Below, in pieces: positions 1 through 7,173 of a stretch of 56,011 bases of DNA. The stretch spans positions 1 through 56,011 of IMG/VR virus record IMGVR_UViG_3300010413_000038. One strand, written 5' to 3'. The notes beneath the pieces were generated by a model, which was not told the DNA's origin, did no database searches, and was given only the letters and a program-made list of their open reading frames with translations. Made by a program: the position numbers and the translations under genes. This stretch comes from a virus. Position 1 is the stretch's first letter, and every line of letters begins with the position of its first letter.

Positions 1-92
1 GATACTTTAAAAAGATTGATAATAAGTGGCTGTATCTATGTTATGGATGTTGGACTCTTTTAAATGAAGTGATTTGTAGTGAGCAAACCTAG
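1..92 (+). CDS. 3' tail of the small zinc-ribbon protein (copy of the gene at 55801)
   Basis: This is the second half of the 52-residue cysteine-rich gene that is complete at 55801-55959. It reads through the seam and stops with TAG at 90-92. It should be annotated once, at the other end of the window. Confidence 0.85.
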   Translation, partial: YFKKIDNKWLYLCYGCWTLLNEVICSEQT

Positions 93-119
93 ATTAAATT
101 AACAGAAGTAATAATTAAA
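86..119 (+). repeat. Upstream repeat shared by the RNA ligase and the 53956 gene
   Basis: Thirty-four bases reading AACCTAGATTAAATTAACAG and on to AATTAAA recur with two mismatches at 53911-53944. Both copies lie shortly before a start codon (132 and 53956). They look like a shared 5' boundary of two accessory gene cassettes. Confidence 0.7.
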
Positions 120-131
120 AATAGCTAAGCT

Positions 132-1070
132 ATGGCAAAAAAAGAATTTAGAAAGTACCAACACATTGAAAGATTTGGAACTACAGAAGTACAAAACATT
201 GAATTAGGAGAATGTTATATTTTTCCGAAAATTGACGGAACAAATGCAAGTATTTGGCTTGACGAAAATGGAAAGCTACAAGCTGGTAGCCGTAAAAGAC
301 ATTTGAGTATTGACGATGATAACGCAGGTTTTTGTAAGTGGGCTAATGAGCAACCTAATTTAATTGCTTATTTACATGAAAACCCAACACATAGATTGTT
401 TGGCGAATGGCTTGTACCTCATAGTTTGAAAACTTACCGTGAAGATGCTTGGAGACATTTTTATGTATTTGATGTAGCTTTAGACAAAGAGGAAACCGAA
501 ATTAATCACGAAGGTGACAGCCAACATAAATATTTGCATTACCACGAATACAAGCCTTTGCTTGAAAAACACAATATTGATTACATACCACCTTTGGCAA
601 TTATTGAAAGAGCAAGCTATGAGCAATTTATTAACCAGCTTGAAAAGAATGTGTTTTTAGTAGAAGACGGTAAAGGTGCTGGAGAGGGAATTGTAATTAA
701 AAACTATGACTTTTTTAACCGATACGGGAGACAAACTTGGGCTAAAATTGTAACCTCTGAATTTAAAGAGAAGCATAGTAAAACAATGGGAGCACCAAAA
801 GTTGAAGGTAAAAAGATGGTTGAAGAAGAAATTGCAAAGAAATATGTTACTACTGCACTATGCGAAAAAGTAAAGGCTAAAATTGAACTTGATAACGATG
901 GGTTTAGCAGTAAGCAAATACCAAGGCTTTTAAATACTGTTTACTACGATGTAGTAAAAGAAGAAAGCTGGAACTTTGTAAAAGAGTTTAAAAATCCAAC
1001 TATTAATTACAATACACTACAGCACTTTATTTTTGCACAGGTGAAAGTATGTGTACCGATGCTATTCTAA
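132..1070 (+). CDS. RNA ligase, T4 Rnl2-like
   Basis: The protein has 312 residues and should join RNA ends through a lysyl-AMP intermediate. The nucleotidyltransferase motifs are all visible: motif I KIDG with catalytic Lys33, motif III around RLFGEWLVP (88-96), motif IV EGIVIKNY (185-192) and motif V WAKIV with Lys205. Rnl2-type ligases seal nicked duplex or tRNA-like RNA, and phages use such enzymes to undo host anticodon-nuclease damage. On the circular genome the gene lies about 2.8 kb after the Ro60 gene and has the same 3' flank structure. The first ATG is used. The family call is firm; the substrate is not known. Confidence 0.92.
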   Translation: MAKKEFRKYQHIERFGTTEVQNIELGECYIFPKIDGTNASIWLDENGKLQAGSRKRHLSIDDDNAGFCKWANEQPNLIAYLHENPTHRLFGEWLVPHSLKTYREDAWRHFYVFDVALDKEETEINHEGDSQHKYLHYHEYKPLLEKHNIDYIPPLAIIERASYEQFINQLEKNVFLVEDGKGAGEGIVIKNYDFFNRYGRQTWAKIVTSEFKEKHSKTMGAPKVEGKKMVEEEIAKKYVTTALCEKVKAKIELDNDGFSSKQIPRLLNTVYYDVVKEESWNFVKEFKNPTINYNTLQHFIFAQVKVCVPMLF

Positions 1071-1107
1071 TCGGTTTGAAAAACCGAAAGCGGGGATGGC
1101 TATTTTT
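1071..1107 (+). terminator. Hairpin and T-rich tract after the RNA ligase
   Basis: A perfect 7-bp stem (TCGGTTT, loop GAA, AAACCGA) starts right after the stop codon. It is followed by AAGCGGGGATGGCTATTTTT. The same order, hairpin with a GAA loop and then GCGGTGGGGC plus T7, follows the Ro60 gene at 53219. Termination is likely but the T tract here is interrupted. Confidence 0.5.
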
Positions 1108-1132
1108 AATTATGGTCAAATTTGCACTAACC

Positions 1133-1171
1133 TTGATTAAATGGACTGCCTTTCTTCCGCTTGTTGCTAAC
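1133..1171 (+). repeat. Cassette-boundary repeat, copy 1
   Basis: TTGATTAAATGGACTGCC, then TTTCTTCCGCTTGTTGCTAAC, matches 54162-54198 almost exactly and resembles 53279-53312. In copies 1 and 53279 the terminal TAAC is also the first four bases of the dispersed hairpin element. The repeat contains no gene. Confidence 0.7.
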
Positions 1172-1212
1172 AAAGTAATAAAATCAGTTTTAATTGATTT
1201 TTATCGCGTATT
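1168..1212 (+). repeat. Dispersed hairpin element, copy A
   Basis: It begins TAACAAAGTAAT. The stem is AAAATCA/TGATTTT around GTTTTAAT. TAAC lies 12 bases before AAAAT, and AAAAT lies 33 bases before the next ATGA palindrome, as in copies C, E and F. The stem differs from copies B and D at paired positions (CA/TG instead of GC/GC). Confidence 0.8.
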
Positions 1213-1256
1213 ATGACAAAAATCATAGCATATAATATAGTTAAAAACTATTTTTA
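1213..1256 (+). promoter_or_regulatory. Palindrome ATGA-N6-TCAT with TATTTTTA box, promoter for the recombination operon
   Basis: ATGACAAAAATCAT at 1213 is followed by TATTTTTA at 1249, exactly 36 bases from the start of the palindrome. Six of seven palindromes in the window have TAnnTTTA at this distance. The box resembles the Bacteroidota -7 element TAnnTTTG, and the palindrome would then overlap the -33 region. The ERF gene starts at 1272. Confidence 0.65.
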
Positions 1257-1271
1257 AGAAAAAATATTATT

Positions 1272-1865
1272 ATGAATATAATTGAAAAAATAGATGCTGC
1301 AAGAAAAAAAATAAAAAGTAGCGACTTAAAAAAACAAGGTAGAAATAAACATAGTAACTATGATTATTATACCCCAGAGCAAATAAATCATTTAGTAAAT
1401 GCCGTCTGTTCAGAATTAAGAATTTTTAACAGTTATGAACTTAAGCGAAATGAAATAGGTTTATACGCTGAATTAACAGTAATTAATTTAGATGATTTAA
1501 AAGATTTTAAAACATATACATTCGCAACAGACATTCCACAAATTACAGCTACAAATGTAGCGCAACAAATAGGAGGTTGTATGACGTATTCTGAACGTTA
1601 TGCTTTAATGTTTATCTATGATATTAAGGACAATAATCTTGATTATGATGCTCAATCGCCTGTAGATAATAAGCCAGATAAAAGTCAAAAACAATCAAAT
1701 AATCAATCTAATTTTGAAACTAGAGAGGTAACTAAATCAGAGGTTGATAGTAAATGGAATGGAAAGTTATATAAAGGTAATGCAGTATATATTGATAATA
1801 TTAAAATAGTTATACCGCAAGATCAATATGAAAAGTTAAAAACTCATCCTAAATATAAACAGTAA
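1272..1865 (+). CDS. erf: ERF-family single-strand annealing protein
   Basis: This 197-residue protein matches the phage P22 ERF family, which anneals complementary single strands in phage recombination and in genome circularisation. Two typical stretches are present: NYDYYTPEQI near residue 29, and QQIGGCMTYSERYALMFIYD around 98-117, followed by DNNLD. The C-terminal third is polar and linker-like and ends in a short basic region. It is the first gene of an operon with an exonuclease and Nin-type proteins, the usual annealase plus exonuclease partnership. Confidence 0.88.
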   Translation: MNIIEKIDAARKKIKSSDLKKQGRNKHSNYDYYTPEQINHLVNAVCSELRIFNSYELKRNEIGLYAELTVINLDDLKDFKTYTFATDIPQITATNVAQQIGGCMTYSERYALMFIYDIKDNNLDYDAQSPVDNKPDKSQKQSNNQSNFETREVTKSEVDSKWNGKLYKGNAVYIDNIKIVIPQDQYEKLKTHPKYKQ

Positions 1866-1975
1866 TGAAAAGAAGTAAAGATATATTTTTAGAAGTAAGA
1901 GAAAAACAGTTAACTAAAGAATCTAAAAAAGACAAATTAAATGAACAACTTAGATTTAAAAATAGAGATAAGTGA
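1865..1975 (+). CDS. Small charged protein of unknown function
   Basis: This is a 36-residue lysine-rich reading frame. Its ATG overlaps the ERF stop (TAATG) and its end overlaps the start of the exonuclease gene in another frame. The tight coupling on both sides argues for a real translated gene. No family is recognised. Confidence 0.5.
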   Translation: MKRSKDIFLEVREKQLTKESKKDKLNEQLRFKNRDK

Positions 1976-2780
1976 TTTTGATAAGAAAATAGAATCTATA
2001 ATGTCGGGGGAAAAAGCTTTAAGTTATTCAAAACTTAGTTCTTTTTTAGAAACACCTAAACATTATTATGAACATGAAACTAATGAAGAAGTTACACCGG
2101 CGATGAAAGAAGGTCAAATATTTCATTGTGTATGTTTAGAACTTGAAAATTTTAATAAAAAATACTGGATTTTAGATGATGCAAAGATATGCGAAAAAAT
2201 TGGAGGCGCAAAACCAAGAGGAACTAATGATTATAAGGAATGGAAATTAAACCAAGAACTTTTAAATAAAGGTAAGGAATTAGTATCTATTGATGATTAT
2301 AATACTTTTATTAACATGTCTGATGCTTTAAGGCGAAATAAAGCTTCTAAAATATTAATAAATAGCTTAACAGATAAGGAATTTCCTTTTGAATTTGAAT
2401 ACGATCAATTTAAAATAAAAGGAAAGATTGATGGAAAAGGCGAAATAAAAGAAGATAATTTGTTTTTTGATAAAGGTAAATACATAATAGACTTAAAAAA
2501 AGTTGCAGACGCTTCTTATAAAAAAATAAGATGGGATATAAGAGATAAAAATCTTGATTTACAGGGAGGATTATATTCGTATTCTCAAAAAATCAACAAT
2601 TATTATCTCGTTTTTATTGACAAAAAATGTAATATTACTATTGTAAATCTAATTGAAGAAACATTAAATTCCGGATTTAATAAATTTGAAAATTCTATTA
2701 AAGAATTTCAACGCTGCGCTGAGGAAAATGCATGGCAAAGTTCATATGAATTTTATAACGGAGGATTTATACGAGTGTAA
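1941..2780 (+). CDS. PD-(D/E)XK exonuclease, RecE/YqaJ-like (DUF3799 type)
   Basis: This 279-residue protein has the look of phage exodeoxyribonuclease VIII-like enzymes, which resect duplex ends to give single strands for the ERF annealase. SYSKLSSFLETPKHYYEH lies near the N-terminus, MKEGQIFHC follows, and the core is FKIKGKIDGKG then IIDLKKV, providing the acidic and D-x-K residues of the fold. The start overlaps the preceding small gene, and the stop overlaps the ATG of the next gene. I am confident of the superfamily and less so of the exact family. Confidence 0.8.
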   Translation: MNNLDLKIEISDFDKKIESIMSGEKALSYSKLSSFLETPKHYYEHETNEEVTPAMKEGQIFHCVCLELENFNKKYWILDDAKICEKIGGAKPRGTNDYKEWKLNQELLNKGKELVSIDDYNTFINMSDALRRNKASKILINSLTDKEFPFEFEYDQFKIKGKIDGKGEIKEDNLFFDKGKYIIDLKKVADASYKKIRWDIRDKNLDLQGGLYSYSQKINNYYLVFIDKKCNITIVNLIEETLNSGFNKFENSIKEFQRCAEENAWQSSYEFYNGGFIRV

Positions 2781-3238
2781 TGACTAAAAAAGCGAACATA
2801 CTAATAAAGCATAACGATAGGCTAGTTCCTTTCGATAATGAAGCCAGTGTATTTGTGTCAAGGCTTGAAGAAGGTGATAAGGTTCTATGTGAGAAGTTAA
2901 AAAAAACACGTTCATCACAACAGAATAGAGCCTTACACCTATTCTTTACAATGATCGCAGAAAATCTAAACAAGGAAGGGATAACATTTGTTTATAGAGA
3001 ACTTAAAGGCCAGGAACTTGAAACTAAGTATACTGAACATTTAGTAAAAGAAATGATTTGGAGACCTATTCAGGTCACTTTATTTAATGTAGAGTCTACA
3101 ACTAAATTGACAAGTGAGATGATAAATAAAATCCTTGATGTGTTAGTTAATTTTTTCGCTAATAAAGGAATACAGATATCATTCCCTAGCCGGTTTGATT
3201 TAATGGTTAAAGAAATGGAAGAGAAAGGATATTATTAA
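2780..3238 (+). CDS. NinB-like recombination protein
   Basis: This 152-residue protein contains RSSQQNRALHLFFTMIAENL (about 44-63), which resembles the Q-N-R-x-L-x-x-L/F core of NinB, a DNA-binding protein of lambda-type recombination (Orf family). A conserved-looking KEMIWRPIQVTLF follows. It is translationally coupled to the exonuclease (TAATG). Position next to ERF and exonuclease and upstream of NinG supports the role. The similarity is limited, so the call is tentative. Confidence 0.55.
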   Translation: MTKKANILIKHNDRLVPFDNEASVFVSRLEEGDKVLCEKLKKTRSSQQNRALHLFFTMIAENLNKEGITFVYRELKGQELETKYTEHLVKEMIWRPIQVTLFNVESTTKLTSEMINKILDVLVNFFANKGIQISFPSRFDLMVKEMEEKGYY

Positions 3239-3248
3239 ACTAATAATT

Positions 3249-3398
3249 ATGAATTATTTATTAAACACACTTTTGATACTTAATACATTTTTTTCTTTTG
3301 TATATATTATTGCTTCAATGCATAAAAAAAATACAAGGTATGCAGCTTACTCAATTTTTCATTTATTGCTAGTAATAATACTTATTATAACTAAGTAA
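3249..3398 (+). CDS. Small membrane protein, two transmembrane segments
   Basis: This 49-residue frame encodes two hydrophobic stretches (about 3-22 and 33-48) separated by a basic loop, MHKKNTR. It starts 10 bases after the NinB-like gene and ends just before the next promoter. Many phages carry such short membrane proteins. The function is unknown. Confidence 0.5.
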   Translation: MNYLLNTLLILNTFFSFVYIIASMHKKNTRYAAYSIFHLLLVIILIITK

Positions 3399-3416
3399 TA
3401 AATTAGAAAAAAATTG

Positions 3417-3424
3417 TATCTTTG
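3417..3424 (+). promoter_or_regulatory. Host-type promoter, -7 box TATCTTTG
   Basis: TATCTTTG is a full match to the Bacteroidota -7 consensus TAnnTTTG. No clear TTTG -33 box is visible. Transcription would start about 3432, immediately before the structured leader of the Rha gene. Confidence 0.6.
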
Positions 3425-3430
3425 TATATG

Positions 3431-3504
3431 TTGAGTGGAGCAACATAATAAAATATAAATGGCATGGCGAGTAGGGACTCCACCCCGAAAGCCCTGCCTT
3501 TTTT
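3431..3504 (+). promoter_or_regulatory. Leader with possible attenuator ahead of the Rha gene
   Basis: GTAGGG (3471-3476) pairs with CCCTGC (3492-3497) ahead of T6 (3499-3504), which is a terminator form. The loop of this hairpin holds CTCCAC (3478-3483), the exact complement of GTGGAG (3435-3440) in the early leader, so a pseudoknot or alternative pairing is possible. The structure ends 10 bases before the likely Rha start. The pairing was found by eye. Confidence 0.5.
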
Positions 3505-3514
3505 ATTTAATATC

Positions 3515-4144
3515 ATGGAAGAATTAGTATTTAGATCAGAAAAAGGAAATCCGGTAACAAGCAGTAAGCTTGTGGCTAAAAAATTTAAAAAAAATCATAA
3601 AGATGTATTAAAAGCTATAAGGAATTTAGTAACATCAGATGATTGGTATAAGCGTAATTTTGCGCTCATTGAATATCAACAAGTTACGCACTCTCCTATT
3701 ATAAAAGATAAAGAATATATAATGACAAGAGATGGATTCTCTATTTTAGTTTTTGGATTTACTGGGGAAAAGGCATTAAAATTTAAAATAGATTTTATTG
3801 AAGCTTTTAATAAAATGGAACAAGCTTTAAATAAAATAATTCCAGATTTTAATAATCCTGTAGAAGCAGCAAGAGCATGGGCAGATGAAGTTGAGAAAAA
3901 GCAATTAGCTGAAATAAAAGTAAAAGAATTAGAGCCAAAAGCTGAAAGTTTCGATATTTTTATAGATTCTAAATCGCTTCAAGGATTTAAAGAAGTAGCA
4001 AATATGTTAGGATATGGACGTAATAAATTAATGTCTAAACTTAGAATATTATGTATTCTTACGCATAAAAATATCCCTTACCAACGTTTTTTAAACATGA
4101 AATTATTTGAGGTTAAGGAAAGCCAAAAGGAATTGATTATATAA
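3515..4144 (+). CDS. Rha-family regulator with C-terminal KilAC-like domain
   Basis: From the chosen start at 3515 the protein has 209 residues and begins MEELVFRSEKGNPVTSSKLV, the usual Rha N-terminus. The frame is open back to 3464, but that part would translate the leader hairpin. The N-terminal half fits the phage regulatory Rha domain (VTSSKLVAKKFKKNHKDVLK, then MTRDGFSILVFGFTGEKA). The C-terminal part, with KAESFDIFIDSK, FKEVANMLGYGRNKLMSKLR and PYQRFL, fits a short KilAC antirepressor domain. Such proteins bind DNA and modulate phage gene expression or repressors. The leader suggests control by attenuation. Confidence 0.85.
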   Translation: MEELVFRSEKGNPVTSSKLVAKKFKKNHKDVLKAIRNLVTSDDWYKRNFALIEYQQVTHSPIIKDKEYIMTRDGFSILVFGFTGEKALKFKIDFIEAFNKMEQALNKIIPDFNNPVEAARAWADEVEKKQLAEIKVKELEPKAESFDIFIDSKSLQGFKEVANMLGYGRNKLMSKLRILCILTHKNIPYQRFLNMKLFEVKESQKELII

Positions 4145-4215
4145 GAAAAGCACTAACTAAAATATATTAATAAATCATAACACAATGGCAGGAAGCGTAT
4201 TTAAATCACTTAAAT

Positions 4216-4252
4216 ATCTCCGTTGAATTCGGAGCGTTATATTAAATTTTTC
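4216..4252 (+). terminator. Weak terminator-like hairpin after the Rha gene
   Basis: CTCCG (4218-4222) and CGGAG (4230-4234) form a 5-bp stem with a 7-base loop, followed by an AT-rich stretch ending in T5. It lies between the Rha stop and the next promoter. The T tract is distant, so the call is weak. Confidence 0.3.
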
Positions 4253-4259
4253 CAAAACC

Positions 4260-4311
4260 ATGACAAATATCATATTAATATCATAACCTAACCCTTATCT
4301 TTACCGTATAA
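4260..4311 (+). promoter_or_regulatory. Composite promoter: ATGA palindrome, TATCTTTA box and ECF-type ATAAC-N17-CGTATAA
   Basis: ATGACAAATATCAT at 4260 is followed by ATAAC at 4283 (23 bases on), TATCTTTA at 4296 (36 bases on) and CGTATAA at 4305. The first two offsets are identical in three other composite sites (8313, 15662, 50697). This is the only one of nine ECF-like sites with a 17-base spacer and an A instead of G in the upstream box. It precedes the gene at 4338. Confidence 0.7.
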
Positions 4312-4337
4312 GAAAGTATAACTTAAAAATTAGCATT

Positions 4338-4610
4338 ATGAAAACTTTAGAAACAAGAAAAGAAAAAGCAACTGACGTATATAATATATTAGATGCTGTG
4401 CGTATTAAAGAAGGCGCAACAAAATGGATGAAAGAGCGTGGGTTTTGGCTTGATGACTATCCAGAAAGCATTGACGGCATGACTGGTAAGATAAGTGGAG
4501 ACTACACTAACTTACGTGGTGATGATAAGCATTACGCAATTGACATAACGAACTATGTTGATAGAATAGGTGCTGTTGGGATCAATCCTATGTTTATAGA
4601 AGTTGTTTAG
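4338..4610 (+). CDS. Phage protein of unknown function (90 aa)
   Basis: The 90-residue product is hydrophilic and slightly acidic, with no signal peptide or membrane segment. A tryptophan- and aromatic-rich middle (KWMKERGFWLDDYPES) stands out. I do not recognise the family. It is the first gene after a composite ECF-type promoter, 33 bases from the CGT box, so it is a likely member of the phage sigma factor regulon. Confidence 0.7.
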   Translation: MKTLETRKEKATDVYNILDAVRIKEGATKWMKERGFWLDDYPESIDGMTGKISGDYTNLRGDDKHYAIDITNYVDRIGAVGINPMFIEVV

Positions 4611-4619
4611 CATTGCATT

Positions 4620-4820
4620 ATGACAACTTTAACAACAACAACAGGAACAAATTTAAAAGTAAGTTCAAACAAATCAAAGAGGTATTACACTATAGTAACT
4701 GAAACAGCAAAATTCATAACTAATCCAATGAGTCGGGAAGAATTTGACAATAATGCATACAACACCGGTCAAGATTGGAAGAATTTTCTAAAAACAGATG
4801 ATTATTACGAAGTTAAATAA
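4620..4820 (+). CDS. Phage protein of unknown function (66 aa)
   Basis: This 66-residue protein begins with a run of threonines and has a folded-looking second half (YYTIVTETAKFITNPMSREEF). It starts nine bases after the previous gene and is probably co-transcribed from the promoter at 4260. A structured repeat directly follows its stop codon. No family is recognised. Confidence 0.65.
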   Translation: MTTLTTTTGTNLKVSSNKSKRYYTIVTETAKFITNPMSREEFDNNAYNTGQDWKNFLKTDDYYEVK

Positions 4821-4878
4821 TCCGCTAATTCTTATCGGCACCGCCCCTAACTTGGAAACGAGCCTGGGATTTGGTGAT
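4821..4878 (+). repeat. Structured intergenic repeat with GNRA tetraloop, copy 1
   Basis: It is nearly identical to 8584-8642. A shared CTTG-GAAA-CGAG mini-hairpin (GAAA here, GTAA in the other copy, both GNRA loops) lies inside CACC...GGTG. The inner stem is weaker here (CCC/GGG) than in copy 2. Both copies sit immediately after the stop of a transcription unit that starts with a composite ECF promoter, and about 90 bases before the next start. Confidence 0.6.
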
Positions 4879-4912
4879 AGAAATAAATAACTAAATAAAT
4901 AACTAAATAAAT

Positions 4913-5203
4913 ATGGAATATTTAAAACAAAACACAGCTATTATATCCATCGAAAGATATGATGAATTAAAAAACTTTGAAAGAGTGGTTTTAGATGATT
5001 CTGAAACACTATTTTACGTATCATGGGATGGAGCATTGAGAGAACGTTGTGTGTATTATAGTTCTGAAGCTCATTATGAGATAGTTGAGATGAATAATTC
5101 ATTAAAAATTGAAATAGAAGAGTTGAAAAAGAATAATAAACTAAAAGAAATGGAAATAAAAGAGTTGAAAAAACGTAAACGTAAATTATTTAAATGGTTT
5201 TAA
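4913..5203 (+). CDS. Coiled-coil protein of unknown function
   Basis: This 96-residue protein has a mixed N-terminal half and a C-terminal coiled coil (about 62-90) in which the phrase EELKKN or KELKKR repeats, ending in a strongly basic tail with KLFKWF. The tail could bind nucleic acid or membrane. It lies between the structured repeat and the NinG gene. No family is recognised. Confidence 0.6.
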   Translation: MEYLKQNTAIISIERYDELKNFERVVLDDSETLFYVSWDGALRERCVYYSSEAHYEIVEMNNSLKIEIEELKKNNKLKEMEIKELKKRKRKLFKWF

Positions 5204-5224
5204 TATTACTCATATTCAAAAATA

Positions 5225-5893
5225 ATGATTAATAAGCAATCCATAAAGCGTTGTAAAGGAACAGGAAAAGCAAAAGGCTGTGGATGTGGAGAAATAAAAG
5301 TAATATTCCGCTATGGCCTTTGCGTTATTTGTTATAAAGATTTTCTATTTAATAGTCCTGAAGGTATAGAAATATTAAGAAAATCAAGAATAACCGGTAA
5401 AAAACGAGCTGATAAAGAAGAAAAGCAAAGGAAAAATAGAGAGAAGTTAGAAAATAAATCTATCCAGACATTAATAAATCAAGCAAAAACTCCGTTTCAA
5501 AAGCTTATTCGAATAAGAGATCATGGTAAGAACTGTATTTGTTGCGATAGACCACTACCCTTTAATATAGGTGATTATGATGCCGGTCATTTCCTAAAGG
5601 CGGAGCTATATACAGGTTTAATTTTTCATCCAGATAACGTTTTTGGACAGCTAAAACATTGTAATAAATATGAGCATGGTAACGAAAATGGATATATGGG
5701 CGGCTTAATTAAACGAATAGGCATCGAAAGATACAATCATTTAAATGACGTTAAAAACACTTTAAAAGAGTATAAATTTAGCAAAGAACAGCTAATAAAA
5801 ATGAAGAAATACTATAATAAAGAATTAAAATCAGTCGAAAAAGGATTAAAAAATATTAATGATGTTGATTTTAATATTGGAATACTAATATAA
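5225..5893 (+). CDS. ninG: NinG/Rap-like recombination endonuclease
   Basis: The product has 222 residues. NinG (Rap) cleaves branched recombination intermediates such as Holliday junctions and D-loops. Diagnostic stretches are AKTPFQKLIRIRDHGKNCIC (about 88-107) with the CICC zinc knuckle, DAGHFLKAELYTGLIFHPDN and then GQLKHCNKYEHGNENGY. An N-terminal cysteine cluster, CKGTGKAKGCGCGE, adds a second metal site. Together with ERF, the exonuclease and the NinB-like protein it gives a complete lambda-like recombination set. Confidence 0.88.
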   Translation: MINKQSIKRCKGTGKAKGCGCGEIKVIFRYGLCVICYKDFLFNSPEGIEILRKSRITGKKRADKEEKQRKNREKLENKSIQTLINQAKTPFQKLIRIRDHGKNCICCDRPLPFNIGDYDAGHFLKAELYTGLIFHPDNVFGQLKHCNKYEHGNENGYMGGLIKRIGIERYNHLNDVKNTLKEYKFSKEQLIKMKKYYNKELKSVEKGLKNINDVDFNIGILI

Positions 5894-5988
5894 TATTAAT
5901 GATATGCATAAAGTTGAAAAATTAAAATTTTTATGGGGGATAGGGTGAAAATAAATGTAAATATTTACAAAATAAATTTGTTTTATTC

Positions 5989-6016
5989 GTAACTATTTAC
6001 TAATTTTATCGTATAA
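5989..6016 (+). promoter_or_regulatory. ECF-type phage promoter GTAAC-N16-CGTATAA
   Basis: GTAAC at 5989 and CGTATAA at 6010 are separated by exactly 16 bases, in an otherwise gene-free stretch. The start codon at 6035 is 25 bases past the CGT. No ATGA palindrome or hairpin element accompanies this copy. Confidence 0.75.
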
Positions 6017-6034
6017 TTAATAAAAACAAATGCA

Positions 6035-6526
6035 ATGGCAATAGTAATTAGATACACAGCAGACATTGAAGCAGATAAAAAAAGAAACTATACTACTTTT
6101 TCCGCAATGGGTTTTACTTCAAAAGATAAAGAAACATTTATTAATGATTTATCTGAATTAATGGAAAGCGAAATGACCGATTCATACGAATACATGACTT
6201 CTAATGAAATTGAAGAAAATATAATTGAAACTGAAAAAGGAATTACTCTTAAACAACATGACGGACTTTCATTTTGTTTGATTCCTGAAAGTATTTGCGA
6301 AGATGAAAATGGATGGAACGAACTTGAAGAAAGTAAAAAAATAGAACTAATAAACAATTACGGATATGCTTTAGGTTGCCAAGGAACTCACATTATTGTT
6401 GATGCTGATAATTTAGAAGCTAGTTTATATGAACATGAACAACATTTAGTTTTTGAAGTAAACGATTTTGAAGAAATTTATTCAGAAAGTTCAGACATGA
6501 ATATTATACTTAATAGAGCTAAATAA
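6035..6526 (+). CDS. Acidic protein of unknown function
   Basis: This 163-residue protein is strikingly acidic, with Asp and Glu throughout and little Lys or Arg after the first 30 residues. No signal, membrane segment or known motif is visible. Acidity of this kind is known from DNA-mimic anti-restriction and anti-defence proteins, but that is only a possibility here. The gene is preceded by a clean ECF-type promoter and is coupled to the next gene (ATAATG). Confidence 0.75.
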   Translation: MAIVIRYTADIEADKKRNYTTFSAMGFTSKDKETFINDLSELMESEMTDSYEYMTSNEIEENIIETEKGITLKQHDGLSFCLIPESICEDENGWNELEESKKIELINNYGYALGCQGTHIIVDADNLEASLYEHEQHLVFEVNDFEEIYSESSDMNIILNRAK

Positions 6527-6816
6527 TGATAGACGAGCGTGTAAAAAAAATATTTGGGAGTTGGATTTCATTTGCGAACTTACAAAATCAAAACCCGACT
6601 AATTTTAAGCGTAAAATAATGCAGAATATTAGCCGCTTAAACAAATGGTTAGAACCTGCTGGAATGCAAATTAAAATTGTTTTGAAAAAACAAAAGCGTG
6701 TTAGCCAGCGAAGCGAACTGTTGGCTTTTAAGAAATTTATAAGCAAAACTCCACAGGCTGAATTGGAATACTATAGTGATGAAGAATTTACAGACCTTTA
6801 TATAAAAGCAAAATGA
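6526..6816 (+). CDS. Basic protein of unknown function (96 aa)
   Basis: This 96-residue, lysine- and arginine-rich protein overlaps the stop of the acidic protein gene by one base, so the two are probably co-expressed. The contrast in charge would allow a partner or a nucleic-acid role. I recognise no family. Confidence 0.65.
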   Translation: MIDERVKKIFGSWISFANLQNQNPTNFKRKIMQNISRLNKWLEPAGMQIKIVLKKQKRVSQRSELLAFKKFISKTPQAELEYYSDEEFTDLYIKAK

Positions 6817-6879
6817 GGCTAACGGTTACGGGTATGTTGTCGTTGCGTGAATTTAGTAATAATTTAAAAAATAGAACAA

Positions 6880-7086
6880 ATGATAAAATTTATTAGAAAC
6901 TTATTTAAAGGTAGAAAGCAGCAATGCAATATACCTGATGTTAGCGTTTCGGTTGCTGGTACTTGTGGTACTTGCAGATTCGCTGACAGAGAAAGAGATA
7001 TGTGTGCAGCAGGAAGTTATTGGGCAGAAAAGGGGCACAATAAAGTTTGCTATGGTGGTGAGTTGTGGGAAGCAACTGAACGCTAA
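6880..7086 (+). CDS. Small cysteine-rich protein, probable zinc binder
   Basis: This 68-residue protein has a basic N-terminus (FIRNLFKGRKQQ) and then CGTCRFADRERDMC, followed by a later KVCYGGELWE, giving five cysteines that could hold a metal. Its TAA stop (7084-7086) forms the first bases of hairpin element B. An alternative overlapping frame from 6938 lacks these features and is discarded. Confidence 0.6.
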   Translation: MIKFIRNLFKGRKQQCNIPDVSVSVAGTCGTCRFADRERDMCAAGSYWAEKGHNKVCYGGELWEATER

Positions 7087-7131
7087 CGTAGAAATAAAAT
7101 GCGTTTTAATGCATTTTAATCGAATGTTATC
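7084..7131 (+). repeat. Dispersed hairpin element, copy B
   Basis: TAACGTAGAAAT is followed by AAAATGC/GCATTTT around GTTTTAAT, then AATCGAATGTTATC. The opening TAA is the stop codon of the preceding gene. AAAAT at 7096 is 36 bases before the GTAAC of the next promoter, exactly as in the copies at 53321 and 54775. Confidence 0.8.
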
Positions 7132-7159
7132 GTAACATTTTTAATCATCCTGCGTATAA
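7132..7159 (+). promoter_or_regulatory. ECF-type phage promoter GTAAC-N16-CGTATAA
   Basis: GTAAC at 7132 and CGTATAA at 7153 have a 16-base spacer. The next start codon, at 7174, is 21 bases past the CGT. The promoter abuts hairpin element B. Confidence 0.8.
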
Positions 7160-7173
7160 TCAAATAAAAAGAC

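Larger units (their letters stand above)
1..144. repeat. Terminal direct repeat, left copy (circular genome seam)
   Basis: Bases 1-144 are identical to 55868-56011. The repeat starts in the middle of a small zinc-ribbon gene and ends a few codons into the RNA ligase gene, so it does not follow any biological boundary. The simplest reading is an assembly overlap from a circular or circularly permuted genome of about 55,867 bases. A true short terminal repeat would be expected to avoid cutting through two genes. Confidence 0.95.

Noticed and set aside
3464-3514. Extended N-terminus of the Rha gene
   Set aside because: The first 17 codons translate the terminator hairpin of the leader, and the typical Rha N-terminus starts at 3515.
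6938-7135. Alternative frame overlapping the cysteine-rich gene at 6880
   Set aside because: The 6880 frame has conserved-looking cysteines and a stop that fits the hairpin element; the alternative has no such features and runs into the element.
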